A stretch of DNA of 64,000 nt from Pseudoips prasinana (Eukaryota > Arthropoda > Insecta > Lepidoptera > Nolidae), in assembly GCA_951640165.1 (NCBI GenBank), contig OX621257.1:16813201-16877200 (forward strand), written 5' to 3'. Position 1 is the first letter of the stretch. Every line of letters begins with the position of its first letter. A program made the position numbers and the translations under genes. Below, piece after piece: positions 10,409 to 21,499 of this stretch. Below the pieces are notes generated by a model that saw only the letters and a list, made by a program, of their open reading frames with translations, was not told the origin of the DNA and made no database searches.

Positions 10409-10571
10409 CTTTAGGAGTTTACGTAAATGAAGCACATACAGACATAGGTACACACGCTACATATCAATCATTTCCAGTATAAGCTGATCTCGCGTTGTAT
10501 ACGATTTATATACAATGAGAGGTCAGATTTAGTTTTAGTTTTAGTTAGCGTCGCCCTCCAATTTAAAAAAA

Positions 10572-10826
10572 TAAAAATAATAAATATCTTGGGACAAATA
10601 ACACACTGCCATCCGATCCCAAACTAGGCAGAGTTTGTACTGTGGTAACCAGACAACTGATAAACATACTTATATATTTCTAAATACGTACATATTATAA
10701 ATCAAATTACACACAGACACAGCACTAATAATTGTGGTTATTCCAGAAAGATTTGTTCTGGGTGTTTGAACCCAAGACCTCTGATTTTACAGCCAGTGTC
10801 ACTAACCAATAAATCAACAGGGCAGG
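10572..10826 (-). mobile_element. SINE family A, diverged copy
   Basis: Shares 'actaggcagagtttgtactg' and the order of blocks with SINE A, ending in a degenerate tRNA-like head (plus strand 'gtttgaacccaagacctc'). The B box is still visible. It is more diverged than the 3787 and 20421 copies. Confidence 0.6.
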
Positions 10827-11259
10827 CAGTTAGATTCTCATTTAGTTAAGATAACACACGTGTGTTTTTGAATGTAAGCAGTGACTTATTCACTGAATAT
10901 CTTTATCAAAAATAAAATCTACTCTAAGGAATTAGACCAGAAGTAGCTTTTTTTAAAACAAATTTTAATACAGGTTACGAAAACAATAATCACAAATACC
11001 AGCAAATAATTATTATTCAAATAAACAAAACGAACAAAAGAAGTAAAATCTCAAGAACTAAACCGGGCTAACAATTATAATAAAGACTTTTTTAACAACT
11101 CAAACTGAAATCGGGCAGAGTAACAGCCTCGACAAGGTTGGAACGCAAAAGAGGGCGAGGCATCGCCTTTTTATAAAAAATCCCCACTCCCGTCGTTTCC
11201 TCTTCTACACTACATATATTTAACAAAGCGTTCATAGCTATATATAGCATTTTTTTTTC
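10827..11259. other. No gene seen
   Basis: AT-rich spacer with nothing recognised. Confidence 0.3.
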
Positions 11260-11434
11260 AAGACCACGCCCGCACTAACGAATCTTATCCCTGTGTCGTG
11301 GGGTACTTTACAAACATATAATAGACGGACCCAAATTACATCCAGACTCAGAACAACTATTTATGGGTCACACTAATAGTTGTCCAGCGCGGGACTCGCA
11401 GCGACTGTCTTAGCCGCTTCGCCACACGTGCAGT
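11260..11434 (-). mobile_element. tRNA-derived SINE (family D)
   Basis: The tail 'cttatccctgtgtcgtgggg', the body 'gactcagaacaactatttat', and a diverged tRNA-like head at the right end (plus strand 'ttagccgcttcgccac') match the plus-strand copy at 46331-46519. The B box is degraded in this copy. Fragments of the same family lie at 36455 and 54525, and an inverted version is at 43085-43720. Confidence 0.65.
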
Positions 11435-11465
11435 CAAATATATAATAAATAAATATTTAACTATA

Positions 11466-11903
11466 CATTAGGGTATTCTCCCCATCTTGACCTACGGCGC
11501 ACAAACTTGGTCTTTGACAAACATTCAAAAGTCCAAACTCAAGGTTTGCCAACGTGCAATGGAGCGCAGTATCTTAGGTGTTAAATTAACAGATCACGTT
11601 CGAAACACTACACTGCGCTCCTGAACACAAATTATTGACGTGGCTCAAAAAGCTGCTCAACTTAAATGGGACTGGGCAGGACATGTCTGTCGCATGCCGG
11701 ACGAGCTGTGGGCACGCAAAGCTCATGATTGGTACCCTGAAACAGTGACACGGGGTCGCGGCAGACCACGACGGAGATGGCGGGACGAACTGGATGTCTT
11801 CCTTGAGAATTGGAAAGAGACGGCACACAGTCGTGAACGTTGGAAATAATGGAGGGAGGCCTTTGCCCAGCAGTGGGACAATACAAGCTAAAAAAAAAAA
11901 AAA
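11466..11903 (+). mobile_element. RTE-type LINE 3' end with poly(A)
   Basis: Holds an RTE reverse transcriptase C-terminus, the tail 'gaggcctttgcccagcagtg', and a terminal A-run at 11890-11903. The 5' truncation is near 11466. It is non-autonomous. Confidence 0.75.
11472..11885 (+). pseudogene. RTE reverse transcriptase C-terminus, two stops
   Basis: The frame from 11472 reads GILPILTYGAQTWSLTN, KLKVCQRAMERSILGVKL and, after a TGA at 11622-11624, AAQLKWDWAGHVCRMPD and GRGRPRRRWRDELD. These motifs (YG..TW, QRAMER, KW.WAGH..R, GRP..RW.D) are the signature C-terminal region of RTE-clade LINE proteins. A TAA at 11847-11849 precedes 'WREAFAQQW', which in family relatives is usually still coding. 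The YADD motif lies upstream and is absent. The piece is dead but well preserved. Confidence 0.7.
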
Positions 11904-12459
11904 TCATGATTTAAAAAAAGCACTAACTAGGAACCTATTCCTATTATATCTACTTATTATGTAAGTACACGGTAAATTTGCATCCTGTATTTCGATATTT
12001 TTTATTCATATTCTAGTGGCAAATCGTAAAAATCCCCCGCATTCTTACTTACGAGGCACTTTGAATCAATATTCAAAAAAGACTACGTTAACCATAGAAG
12101 CAAATGAAGTCATAACAATGGGCATAGGTTGTTGTTTTATAAAAGTAACATAACTTGAAAAGATCCACATGAAATCAAACCTTTATTTTCTACAAATAGA
12201 GCTTGAAATTGTATGTTTTCAATTAGACTCGAAGCACGCAGGCTTTTTACAGTCAATTTGCATATTTTCCTCCCTTTTACTCTTGTAGGAATATGGTAAA
12301 TAGTTAAGATAGTTGAAAGAAACCGGTAATCCGTTTAGGCATTATTTTAAATAAAGATTTGTGGTGCGAATGCAAAACAGAAGAAGTTTATGAGGACATA
12401 TCTACTAATAAGTTGGGTTGGTAACATTGGTTTTTCTTAGTTAAGTACCTCTAATTTTT
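11904..12459. other. No gene seen
   Basis: AT-rich spacer between the RTE end and the palindrome-module element. Nothing recognised. Confidence 0.35.
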
Positions 12460-12727
12460 GAAGTTATACTTCTTTTGGCGCGATGGAGAAAAATGATGAG
12501 AGTGAATTTTTACGTAATCGTATCGTATCGTATCGTAAAAATAACAGCATGAAGTTAGTTCTAGGTGGTATGAAAGTGAATTTTTACGATGCGCGCGCAG
12601 ATGCGCGCGCAAAATAACAGCATGACGTTAGTTCTAGGTGGTATGAAAATTGATAACTATATTCAAGTTGTATATTAAGAAGTATAACTTCTAACGCGTG
12701 TACATAAGTACACACAAGTTTTTTTTT
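12460..12727 (+). mobile_element. Palindrome-module MITE-like element, copy B
   Basis: Same termini as copy A: GAAGTTATACTTCTT at 12460 and its complement near 12677-12691, then the hairpin and T-run extension. The core contains two tandem modules of about 74 bp, 12502-12575 and 12576-12648. Each starts 'gtgaatttttacg' and ends 'ctaggtggtatgaaa'. Module 1 has a 'cgtat' pentamer expansion in place of the gcgcgc palindrome; module 2 has a doubled 'gatgcgcgcgca'. Non-coding. Confidence 0.75.
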
Positions 12728-13095
12728 CTATAAAATTAGAATGTACAACATAATGTGTATAATGTCATTATCATACTCTTTGGCATACAAATAGCATCTT
12801 CATCTTCTGCCAATACATTCATTAATATATGGTGGTTACAACAATCTACCCAATCGGGTATTGCAATATTATATTCTTAGAGCTAACCATATAAATGCAT
12901 AATGTAAATACTCGAAATAAGCATAATATTGTTACACATGCTACTCATCTCCACAAAATCAGTAACTCTTCTATGAGACATTGTATATGCTTCTACAACA
13001 AACTTCCCAATCACAACAAAAAAACTGTCAATCAATAAATTTAAAACAAATATTAAAATCAAATTGTGTAGCATATTCGGAAACTTTGTACTAGT
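12728..13095. other. No gene seen
   Basis: AT-rich spacer. The short open frames here are not supported. Confidence 0.3.
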
Positions 13096-13270
13096 GAGAA
13101 TGCCTACGCATACCCCGGAAAAAATGTCTGCGGTTGGTTATATCGGACTCGCACCGACTAATTCTAACCTGCCCCCGGAAACCCCGGTGCCCCCCGTCAG
13201 CGCCATGTACCAGGTGATCGGGACACGTACCCTGGAAGGATTCTATTTTGTCCCCCCGAGTTGCTGACTC
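13096..13270 (+). repeat. Repeat pair with 49379-49520
   Basis: The blocks 'gaatgcctacgcat', 'gtctgcggttgg' and 'cggactcgcaccgacta' occur in the same order at 49379-49465. The region is GC-richer than its surroundings. Open frames on both strands here are a consequence of that composition. The class is unknown; it may be part of a LINE or a composite SINE. Confidence 0.45.
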
Positions 13271-13795
13271 TCCGTGGATCACTACTATATACACTAAAAT
13301 GGAGAGTACGTTCTAAGACAAAGGTTCTTTCCCAGCCGAGTTGCTTTATGAGTAAAAGCTATGCTATTTGCCTAATTGTTGCCACCATTTAGCGCTATGC
13401 AAAGGTACTTCATTCGGCATTTAGCATATCTATTCTTGAATAAGGCACTAGTAGTTTAGATCATATATCTGTGAAATGTGAATTTATAATTGTGAAAACT
13501 TTTAATTGGCCTTCATCTTCTATTCTGGGTGTCATTTGTATTCTAGCAGTAAGTTTTCCTAAAGTAATAAAATAAAATAAAATGTGATATGGTAGTTTCA
13601 TAGGTGAAAATCGATCTTTATTGTTACATAAATCTCGTATCTGGACCTATCACCAGAACATAAGACGATTTCGGTCGCCTAAGTTCGCTCAATTTTAAGG
13701 AGATGTTATAATTTCAAGAGAGTATGTTAAGATGTAAATAATGTTATGTTTTAAAACTCTGTTGTTCCAATTCCAATTTTATTATGTAGCCTATT
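13271..13795. other. No gene seen
   Basis: AT-rich spacer with a short 'aataaaataaaataaaat' run near 13566. Nothing else recognised. Confidence 0.3.
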
Positions 13796-14080
13796 ATAGT
13801 CCCACTGCAGGGCAAGGGCTTCCTCTCAAAATAAGAGGCCATAGGCCATAATCCATCATGCTGGCCTAGCGCAGGTTGGCAGACTTCAAATGCCATCAAG
13901 ACTATTCTGGAGAAATCTCAGGCATGCAGGTTACTTCACGATGTTTTCCTTCACTGTTTTAAGTTCGAGATAATTAATTTCTAATACGCACATGAAGTCG
14001 AAAAGTCAAGGTTGGGTGCAAACTCGAGAGTTCTGACTCCAACGGTTGATCCTTTAGGCTATTCTCGGCTTTATGAATAC
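13796..14080 (-). mobile_element. Degenerate tRNA-derived SINE
   Basis: Contains 'agtcccactgcagggcaagg', 'ctggcctagcgcaggttggc' and 'cacgatgttttccttcactg', words common in lepidopteran interspersed repeats. They are followed by a degraded tRNA-like head (plus strand 'gggtgcaaactcgagag'). It is highly diverged. Confidence 0.5.
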
Positions 14081-14544
14081 CAATTTATAAAGCCTCAATC
14101 AAACAAAATGCTTGACTGAAGTAACGCCGCAGTGATGATCAATTACCATAATTTATTCATTCGTGTTCCAAAACTATTCATTATGTTGCGTGAATAAAAC
14201 CATCATAATTACATTTCGTTATACTAATTACCCAGAAATATCACTTCACATATGAAACATACATATATCAACTTATTATACCTATAATAACTTCGGTTAT
14301 TATGACCGAACTTGGTCTCAGCGGGGATATTTTGGATAGCGGTCCCAAACTACTCAATAGGGTGATAATTGCGGGGCTATTACGTCCCACCCCTTCTCCC
14401 TTCTAACTAGTAGCGGCTACGACATGTTTAGTTTTACACCGCTTAATTAAGTCTTAGTTAAGTTAGCATTTTTGTTGCATTAGTTTGGTTAGTTTTACTT
14501 GGGATTTGAGAGAAAGGCTTAATTATTTTTTGTTTCGATAAATT

Positions 14545-14735
14545 TCGTGAATGTTATTTGTATGGGAGTGAAAGTTGGGTATGGCACAAAAATAATGAAA
14601 GTAGAATAAATGCAGTGTAAATAAAGGCTCTGAGAAGTATTTGCGGTGTGACTGAGATACGAAAAACTGAGGTAAGAGAGCGCTGTCGTATGTTACAGGA
14701 TGTAGTCACAACGATTAAAAAAATACAACCATAGG
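14545..14735 (+). mobile_element. RTE fragment, 'SWVW' subfamily
   Basis: Translates in part as YGSESWVWHKNNES, then with stops 'ALRSICGVT' and 'RERCRMLQDVVTTI'. It corresponds to the middle of the RTE copy at 47869-48581. Both ends are missing. Confidence 0.6.
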
Positions 14736-14840
14736 AGTAGACCTCGATTCATTTTCATATTGATCATTAGACAGGGAACGCTCCATGAAGGTCTCATATA
14801 ATTTTTGTTCAAAATTTTGTTATTTTATAAATATAAAATG

Positions 14841-15020
14841 CTAGCTGTGACCCGCGGTTTTACCCGCGTTAAACTTTCTAAATTATAGCCTATGTGTTAA
14901 TCCAGGGTGTCAGCTATATACCAAATTTCATTAAAATCGCTCTAGCCGTTTAGACGTGAAGATGTAACAAACATACACACTCACATACTCACAAACTTTT
15001 ACCTTTATAATATTTGTGTG
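14841..15020 (-). mobile_element. Non-autonomous Helitron (second family)
   Basis: The minus-strand 3' end is 'aacgcgggtaaaaccgcggg' then 'tcacagctag', at 14841-14872 on the plus strand. The 5' end reads 'atcacacaaatattataaag'. It shares its 3' end with the 328-bp Helitrons but has a different body ('cgtctaaacggctagagcga'). Sister copies are at 17522 and 51632. Confidence 0.65.
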
Positions 15021-16178
15021 ATTAACGGCAGTGATATTTATTTCTTTAATAGTTATAGTATATTATTAGTCCAGTCCTTGGAAGTTCGAGGCTCTATAAC
15101 AAAGTAACCCTCCCAAAGTTCCGTACTCCACAAAAACCATTCATTAGATTGAAAATTTCATAAATCCCAGCATATTTTGTAATGTACCTATGCATCTATT
15201 TTTTCCAGCTACTTATGGGCTAGAAACACCTGTACATGTGGATCCAGTGTATAAAGTTTTACTGAGCTCCACTGTGTTAAGTACTAATGTAACAAACTAA
15301 GCTTTAGGTTTATATATAAGCTTTCAAGTAAGCCTGAAAGGGCATTCAGTTTTAAACGTCTATTATATTGGACCGTGTCTGTTATTTGTATCAAACAAGA
15401 CTGTTATCAATTTTTTCAACACATTTTTAGTTTTCATAACGAAAATGATTCCTGTAATAATTATGGTAAGCTAACAACCGCGTGCTAAATGTGTAAATTC
15501 TTTACCTTTTTGCTTGAGTATTATTATGATTTTAACTGACAATAGCTAAGAGAGATAATTGTTAGAGGTTAAATGGTAATGTTCAACCTTTACATAACCT
15601 AATCAGCAAATTATTTATAACCTCATGTTGGCAGAAAGGTCAAAATACACAAAGAAAATACGGAACTCTAATAAAAACATTCTCGTTTTCGTTTATTCCA
15701 CAACACAGCCTTCAATCATCAACCTTCAATGAGCTGAGCTAAATGAGCTAGCATAATGAACAACAAAATCAACAAATGGACCCTGAACTAAAATTCAATT
15801 TATCAACAAAATGAGCCGCTTAGCAAACAAAATGTCATCAAGCAGTTTACGAGGCATCGTCAAACTGTATTGTGAAAATTCATTAGCAACTTTAGAAGGG
15901 GGAATGCTTAATTTTCTTTAATATTAACTTGTACGGGTCCCTTTTTAATTAATATCGACAAAATAGTCGAGCGACCGCGAGTTGCAAGCGTCTGATAAAA
16001 GTTTTTAGGGATGGGTTTGTGTGTCGATATTTGAAATAATTACATTTATTGCCTTTGGTGTAATCCTCTAGTAACTTGAGGATTTCATAAAGGACAGTAA
16101 CATGACAGAAAGCTAGCTACATTTTTACACTACTGCACTGCATTCTTTTCATGGTGAGTATAGTGATAAACTATCCTG
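15021..16178. other. No gene seen
   Basis: AT-rich spacer with a short 'ttccgtactcc' repeat-like word near 15120. No coding motif. Confidence 0.3.
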
Positions 16179-16276
16179 AAATTTAGCTCACTTTATATTG
16201 CCCAGTTGACATAACCACAAGCTCTGTTTTGAGCTTGTGGTTCTGTCAACTGGGCAATATAAAGTGAGCTAAATTT
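16179..16276. repeat. 98-bp foldback: 46-bp stem, 6-base loop
   Basis: Bases 16179-16224 and 16231-16276 are reverse complements with a single mismatch (cat/cag). The loop is 'tgtttt'. The stem starts AAATTTAGCTCACTTTATAT. No other copy of the arm exists in the window except the word 'actttatattgcc' near 20810. RNA from either strand would form a long hairpin. Confidence 0.95.
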
Positions 16277-16404
16277 AAATGTAGTTTCCGTAAAAAAGAA
16301 AGAATAACCCAAGTCTTTCTATTTCTCTTTGGGGATATTGAGATTTCCTATGATAAGCGAACACGTCTCTGTTAAGTAAGTCATCATTGGTTGAAGACAT
16401 TTAA

Positions 16405-16480
16405 ATTGTGTTGCTGATGGCAAGGAATATCACTACCCCATCTCATCACATGGGGGGGCGTAGAAGTATTCTCGACGGAA
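16405..16480 (+). repeat. RTE-tail repeat fragment
   Basis: Contains 'catctcatcacatggggggg' and 'cgtagaagtattctcgac', the 5' blocks of the family seen at 49140 and 55410. The 86-codon open frame across it is not supported. Confidence 0.5.
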
Positions 16481-17216
16481 TATATACCTTCTCTATTATA
16501 CTATCTCGATTAATTGTGGGTCAGGGCATTGAAAAAGAGACTGGGGTTTGCCGAAACGAAAGAACTTTTATTGGCGTTGACAGTGACTGTTGGTTCACCT
16601 CTAAGAGAACGGAACACACGTACTCAGAGTCCCGGCGAAAATTCGCCTATATGACAGATGAGTCGTAATGCTTCTGTCCTTGTCACACATAACCAGGAGA
16701 AAAAAAAATATCAGCCTAAAATGTCGACATACCTTCCGCCATCACTTCATGATATTAATTTCAAAATTGGTTTAAATAGGTATTACGTCGCTTGTTAGCC
16801 CCGGACCAAAATGAACTCATTAAAACTATAAAAGCGGCGGTAATTAAGACCCCACCTCCCGCTACACCCCCAACCTTTCCGGCCCCGCTGGGGGTTGGGC
16901 TAAGACCCCACAACCGCCCTGTTTCCAACGCAACACGGAGTAAGAAAGAATAGAAATGCCTTAACCCAAACCACCCAGGTTTGGCAGAAACCTGGGTATT
17001 CATGGACGATTTGGATATTTATTTAATTTACATTGGAGAGAAATTCACTTCTATTTTCCATTAAATAAATATCCATAAAGCACCTAATATTGGTAGAAAA
17101 TCTATACCAAAACATCATGAAAACCTTTGAAAAACCTGCTATCTTCACTCATGTTTGTGAACGAAAGTTACGAGCTTACATATTCTACTCTAAATTATTG
17201 TGTAATATAATACTTT

Positions 17217-17390
17217 TGGAGATGTTCTCAAGAAAGGGCAGGTCAGAAGTACCCTAAGCCGGCGAGCATGTATGAAGAATATAATGACAGTAATCGAGGC
17301 AAAAGAAGTATGCAAAGATCGTGATAAATGGAAATCCGTTGTCTCTTCCAACCCCTCTGGGAAACAGGCGTGAGTCTATGTTTGTATATA
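17217..17390 (+). mobile_element. RTE 3' end fragment
   Basis: Starts 'ggagatgttctcaagaaagg' and ends 'ggcgtgagtctatg' with a TATG-like tail. It is the last ~170 bp of the 48.0-kb RTE and translates in part as [20 protein letters not shown]. Confidence 0.7.
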
Positions 17391-17521
17391 TTACTTTTGG
17401 CTTGTAATTTTATTTAAGTATCATGTAAGAATTTCAAAATTCTGTGGTCTCTATTAACTAAAAATATTTTAAAAACTTGCAGAGAGTACTCTTGGCTCAT
17501 TGAAAATTAAACTAAGACTAA

Positions 17522-17726
17522 TCACACTAATATTATAAACTAGACATTTTGTGAGTGTGTATGTTTGTTACTTCTTCAGGTCTAAACGGCTGGAGCGATT
17601 TTAATTTTGGGCTCCATACCAAATTTAATTTATTAAATTTGGTATGGAGTTAGCTGACACCCTGGATTAGCACATAGGCTATAATTTATAATGTTAAACG
17701 CGGATAAAACCGCTGGGCACTGCTAG
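17522..17726 (+). mobile_element. Non-autonomous Helitron with internal foldback
   Basis: Begins TCACACTAATATTATAAAC after an A and ends 'gggcactgctag' before a T, with the subterminal hairpin 'cgcggataaaaccgc' slightly degraded. Inside, 17612-17626 and 17635-17649 form a 15-bp perfect inverted repeat (CTCCATACCAAATTT) with loop 'aatttatt'. Sister copies at 14841 and 51632 have only one arm, so the other arm was added in this copy. Confidence 0.7.
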
Positions 17727-18241
17727 TTTAAAATAAAATCAAAGTACCCGCGCTGGAGGGCATCTTTTTCGGGGTTCGAACCTTCTGAGTGGCTAATAAC
17801 AGAGAGAATGCATGGATCGGATAGGGATGAACTCATCCAGTAATTTGATATCTGCTGTTCCTCTCGTTGGCGGACTTTATTGCAGGCGACATCGCAGGCT
17901 GGGTCGCGCGGTAATTTTCAACTAATAACCTGTTCCATTTTCCAAGCTTTTTACCACTTTACAGCCTGATGGTGTATTGTGATATATTTTCAGTGGAGCA
18001 GCAAAAATGTATGTTGAAATTTTCTCCATTTAGCTGCCCACGATAAAATCTGTAATTCTTCTGTTCACCTTTTATGTTCTTAATTAACCCTCAAAAAGTG
18101 TTCGGTCCGAATTCTGAACCGACTTTAAAGCGCTTTATATATAATATATATATATATATAAAATATAATAACTAAAAGGTATTTTGGCACGAACTTTAAA
18201 TCTTAACATATTAATTATTATTTAGTGTATACCTAGAATGA

Positions 18242-18598
18242 CTGCCTCGTAGGTAGCGTGTTCAACCGCAGATAATGAGGTCCTGGATTCAAATCCCGGG
18301 TCGGGCCAAAAAGTGATTTTGGGATTTTTCCGTAAAAAGAAATTTCTCAGTACCAGCCCGAAGTCTGGAAGTTGGCGGTATTACACCCCCGTACCTCGGA
18401 GAGCACGTAAAGCCATCGGTCCTGTACCTGAACTCTTTCCGGTAGTGTCGCTAGGCGTCCCATCGGATCATGAGAGTGATGGAATAGAAAGTGCCCCTGT
18501 GTTTGCGCACACACTTGTGCACTATAATATGTCCTGCGCAATTGGCTAGTCTCCATTAAGACTGGCCGCCGTGGCCGAAATTCGGTCGGGAGGACATC
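18242..18598 (+). mobile_element. Full-length tRNA-derived SINE (family C)
   Basis: A perfect 13-bp target duplication, ATACCTAGAATGA, flanks the element at 18229-18241 and 18599-18611. The tRNA-like head shows an A-box region 'cctcgtaggtagcgtgttc' and a B box 'ggattcaaatcccgg'. The body includes 'cctgtacctgaactctttcc' and 'gtcccatcggatcatgagag'; the 3' end is 'ggtcgggaggacatc'. It is transcribed, if at all, by RNA polymerase III. This is the best reference copy for the family in the window. Confidence 0.85.
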
Positions 18599-18611
18599 AT
18601 ACCTAGAATGA

Positions 18612-19199
18612 GTTGCTATTTTAAAGTAGGTATTAAGTTTATTACATCTTTATAACATGTCACTTTCCATTCGATTTCGGTCGAAGTTTAAAAATATAAG
18701 TGTATATGTAAAAATACAATTAATAATTAATATAATAGCATGGGCTGAATTGTAGCTATTTCTAGTCTAAAATGTGTTTACTATACACGGTTTTTTTGAC
18801 CTAAGTTTTGTAGTCTGTTAACAAATATATAAAATAAACAAATTAATTACTTGTTTTCTATTATTGTAATATTTCTGATATTTTTATAGATCCCTAATTT
18901 ATAATTATTGAAATAAAATTAACGTGAACTGCATATGGGGTACGTACAAATAATGACATATTTCCTATGCTGTTTTCAATACCACAGACTTCTTATAGGT
19001 TTACAGAACTATTTTCTGTATTAATATTGATAGTAGTTTAAGCCAAATGTTAGCCAAATTACTTCAAAACTCATTCTTGATTCACATCGATACTTACAAC
19101 AAACCATTGCATTCGATTTGTTTGATTTAATTCCATACCGTTTGACAGTACTTATTTTTATTTTCTAATATACCCCAATTATAATCCCCATGTTCCAAT
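18612..19199. other. No gene seen
   Basis: AT-rich spacer, nothing recognised. Confidence 0.3.
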
Positions 19200-19335
19200 T
19201 TTTTTTTAAATATATGTATCAAATTTCAACGCTGTCAGTCCAGTAATTTCGGTGAAAATTAGAGGCTGTAACAGACATAGACACGGACACATAATAGATT
19301 CCGTATTTTCCTTTTGAGTCACGGAACACTAAAAA
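19200..19335 (+). repeat. Interspersed repeat fragment
   Basis: Contains 'caaatttcaacgctgtcagt', 'gaggctgtaacagacataga' and 'tgagtcacggaacacta'. It looks like the body of the lepidopteran repeat whose tail is at 40-122, though the two pieces do not overlap. Confidence 0.4.
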
Positions 19336-20235
19336 CTTCTTTTCGTGTCTCAAAAATGGGAAATCATAAATTTAATCGTCCGGCGGGTGTGGAACCAGCA
19401 CCAACTACCAATCCAAATTTATGATTTGCCATTTTAGAGATTAGATTTACGCTTTGCATGAATGCTATAAAATTAAAATTTAATACTTCTCGCGCTTTAA
19501 AGTACAAATCATAATAATATTTAATAATTTAGTTTAAAGACCCGGTTTTTCAAGATTTCATCCATAATACATATTATTTTCGAACGTCGTTCACACAAAG
19601 CAATGCTTTTATCGTGAATGCAAACAATTTTTTCCAAAACCAAATTGGTGCTTTGCCATCAAAATTAATTGATTACAATAAACTAAAACTTTTTATAACT
19701 TTTAATCGATACATTGAATTAACTTTTAATCGGCACTCAAATAAAACCGTTGAAGCTACCAAACAATTTGTGTAATGCAAAGAGAGGAAAGAAGAAGAGG
19801 GAATAATCAGCACGGTCTAATACGATAATCAGGTCATTACTGAACCAATCGGCGGCGCCGATACGATACCGATAAAAGTGTTTTGACACACGGGCGAAGA
19901 GATCAGCTTGAAAATGGGACTGCTTCTTGGAATTATCCGCAGCATTTTCATAATTATACGTTTTCAAATAGATGTATACCACCGTGCTTTTGACACGCTA
20001 CTTTACCACTCTGTGGAAACAATTCTTTCTGGAGGTATCTTAATTCCGGTATGACATGTGATCTTTCCAGAAGCGAGTCTATTATTTTTTTAAGGACATA
20101 AGGCTGTGTGTGATAACAACACATTTTCCTATTTGTACCAAAATTAAACCTTTTTTAAGACCTTCAAGACTTATAATAAAAAAAAATTGATAATATCCTT
20201 CTTTGAGGTCAGTTAATAAACTAGTATTATAAAGA
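19336..20235. other. No gene seen
   Basis: AT-rich spacer. Bases 19780-19862 recur with about 20 percent divergence at 21728-21815 (see findings). The 81-codon open frame at 19737-19982 is not supported. Confidence 0.3.
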
Positions 20236-20420
20236 ATTGACTTCATCCCTTGGGGGGCTTTGAAGTCAACCCGAGGTAGTATCTACCACAAAACGGGCAG
20301 CAGCGTCTCTCTGTCTACTATGACCATCATACTACGATCGGCAACCCGATTCCCAAGCGTAGTGATTACGGCACATCCCTCCAAATTATGGACACAACTC
20401 CACTGTGGAATTTTAGGGAG
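20236..20420 (+). repeat. RTE-tail repeat, fused to a SINE
   Basis: Contains 'gaagtcaacccgaggtagta', 'aaacgggcagcagcgtctct', 'cgatcggcaacccgattccc' and 'ttagggaggcctttc'. It then switches to SINE A at the shared word 'gcctttc'. Its own end ('gtccagcagtgg') is missing. Confidence 0.6.
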
Positions 20421-20640
20421 GCCTTTCACGCCGCAGATCGTGGGTTCGATTTCCACCCAGGCCAGACATTTGGTGCATGTACATGTCTGTTTGTCCTGAG
20501 TCTGGGTGTAATTATCTATATAAGAATATAGTTACAAAACAAAAGTAGTACCTTTATGTAGTAAACCAGTTATCTGGTTTCCATAGTACAAGCTCTGCTT
20601 AGTTTGGGATCAGATGGCTGTGTGAATAATGTCGCAGTAT
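20421..20640 (+). mobile_element. SINE family A
   Basis: The B box 'gtgggttcgatttccaccc' is followed by 'catgtctgtttgtcctgagt' and the tail 'gctctgcttagtttgggatc'. The first tRNA-like segment (A box) is missing because of the junction with the RTE tail. Confidence 0.75.
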
Positions 20641-20954
20641 AAATCTGTTAAATACATAAGCTTGCTAAACTTAACGCTCGTGTGTATCACCCGTAAATCA
20701 CTTTACCATCAGGGTTATTCGGAGGCGATTTCCGAAAATCAATCGGCGGCCTGATCAGATAGCGTGATATATGGCCTACCAGCGGAGCGGAGGCCCTCAT
20801 TACCCACTTTATATTGCCAAGTTGTATATTTAAATTGGTTATAGAATGATAATATTGTATAGTTTAGTATTGTGTATTAAATTTTATACTATTATAAGCT
20901 TCTATGTTACATCCTGATAGTTGTATGATCTGTGCACCTTCCATGATATCTCTG

Positions 20955-21010
20955 CACCACCCTTAGATTGACTGGCAGAATATGCCTTGGCCATTAATTC
21001 CGCCTTTGTA
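20955..21010 (+). repeat. LINE 3' UTR fragment
   Basis: 'gattgactggcagaatatgc' and 'attaattccgcctttgta' match the UTR of the 869-1505 LINE in the opposite orientation. Only ~50 bases remain. Confidence 0.5.
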
Positions 21011-21237
21011 AAAGAACTTCAACGAACATTTAAGAGGCCTGGAAATTTCGGCGCCTGCCTTTTGTAATATTCGTTTTTCGTAATAAATAATAAAGCTTGG
21101 GATTTTACCCACCTCTTTAAATTTAACTTTAGTTTTCGGGGTTAGCAAAATGCATGGTTCTCGGTCCTAGAGGTATGATGAAATGTTTATTTCAATTAAT
21201 TAAATACTTTTCGAAATTAATTTTAGGAATTACTTAT

Positions 21238-21305
21238 ATCAGCTAAAATACGACAACTATTGGACAAAGGCCTCTGACAAGGATCTCCACAATCTAATTA
21301 AGTCC
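21238..21305 (-). repeat. RTE-type LINE tail fragment
   Basis: 'ctattggacaaaggcctctg' plus 'aaggatctccacaa' is the reverse complement of an RTE tail. Near copy at 6643. Confidence 0.5.
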
Positions 21306-21426
21306 ATCATTCTGGGGAATATTCTAATTATAAAAGATATCTAAGCGCTTGAAAAATATAGTGACGAACGGAGGAAACTCCATTTCTCCCTTACCCCACA
21401 GGAACACAGCTCTAAAATTGCATAGA

Positions 21427-21460
21427 TAGAGAATTTATGTTGCATTACATAAATTCTCTA
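21427..21460. repeat. Perfect 14-bp hairpin
   Basis: TAGAGAATTTATGT at 21427-21440 is the reverse complement of 21447-21460, loop TGCATT. Confidence 0.85.
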
Positions 21461-21499
21461 CGACAGAATATACACATAGCCGTGTGATTTCCGACCCAG

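Noticed and set aside
16761..17003. 80-codon minus-strand open frame over a C-rich segment
   Set aside because: The Gly/Ala content follows the local GC composition; no motif and no repeat support.
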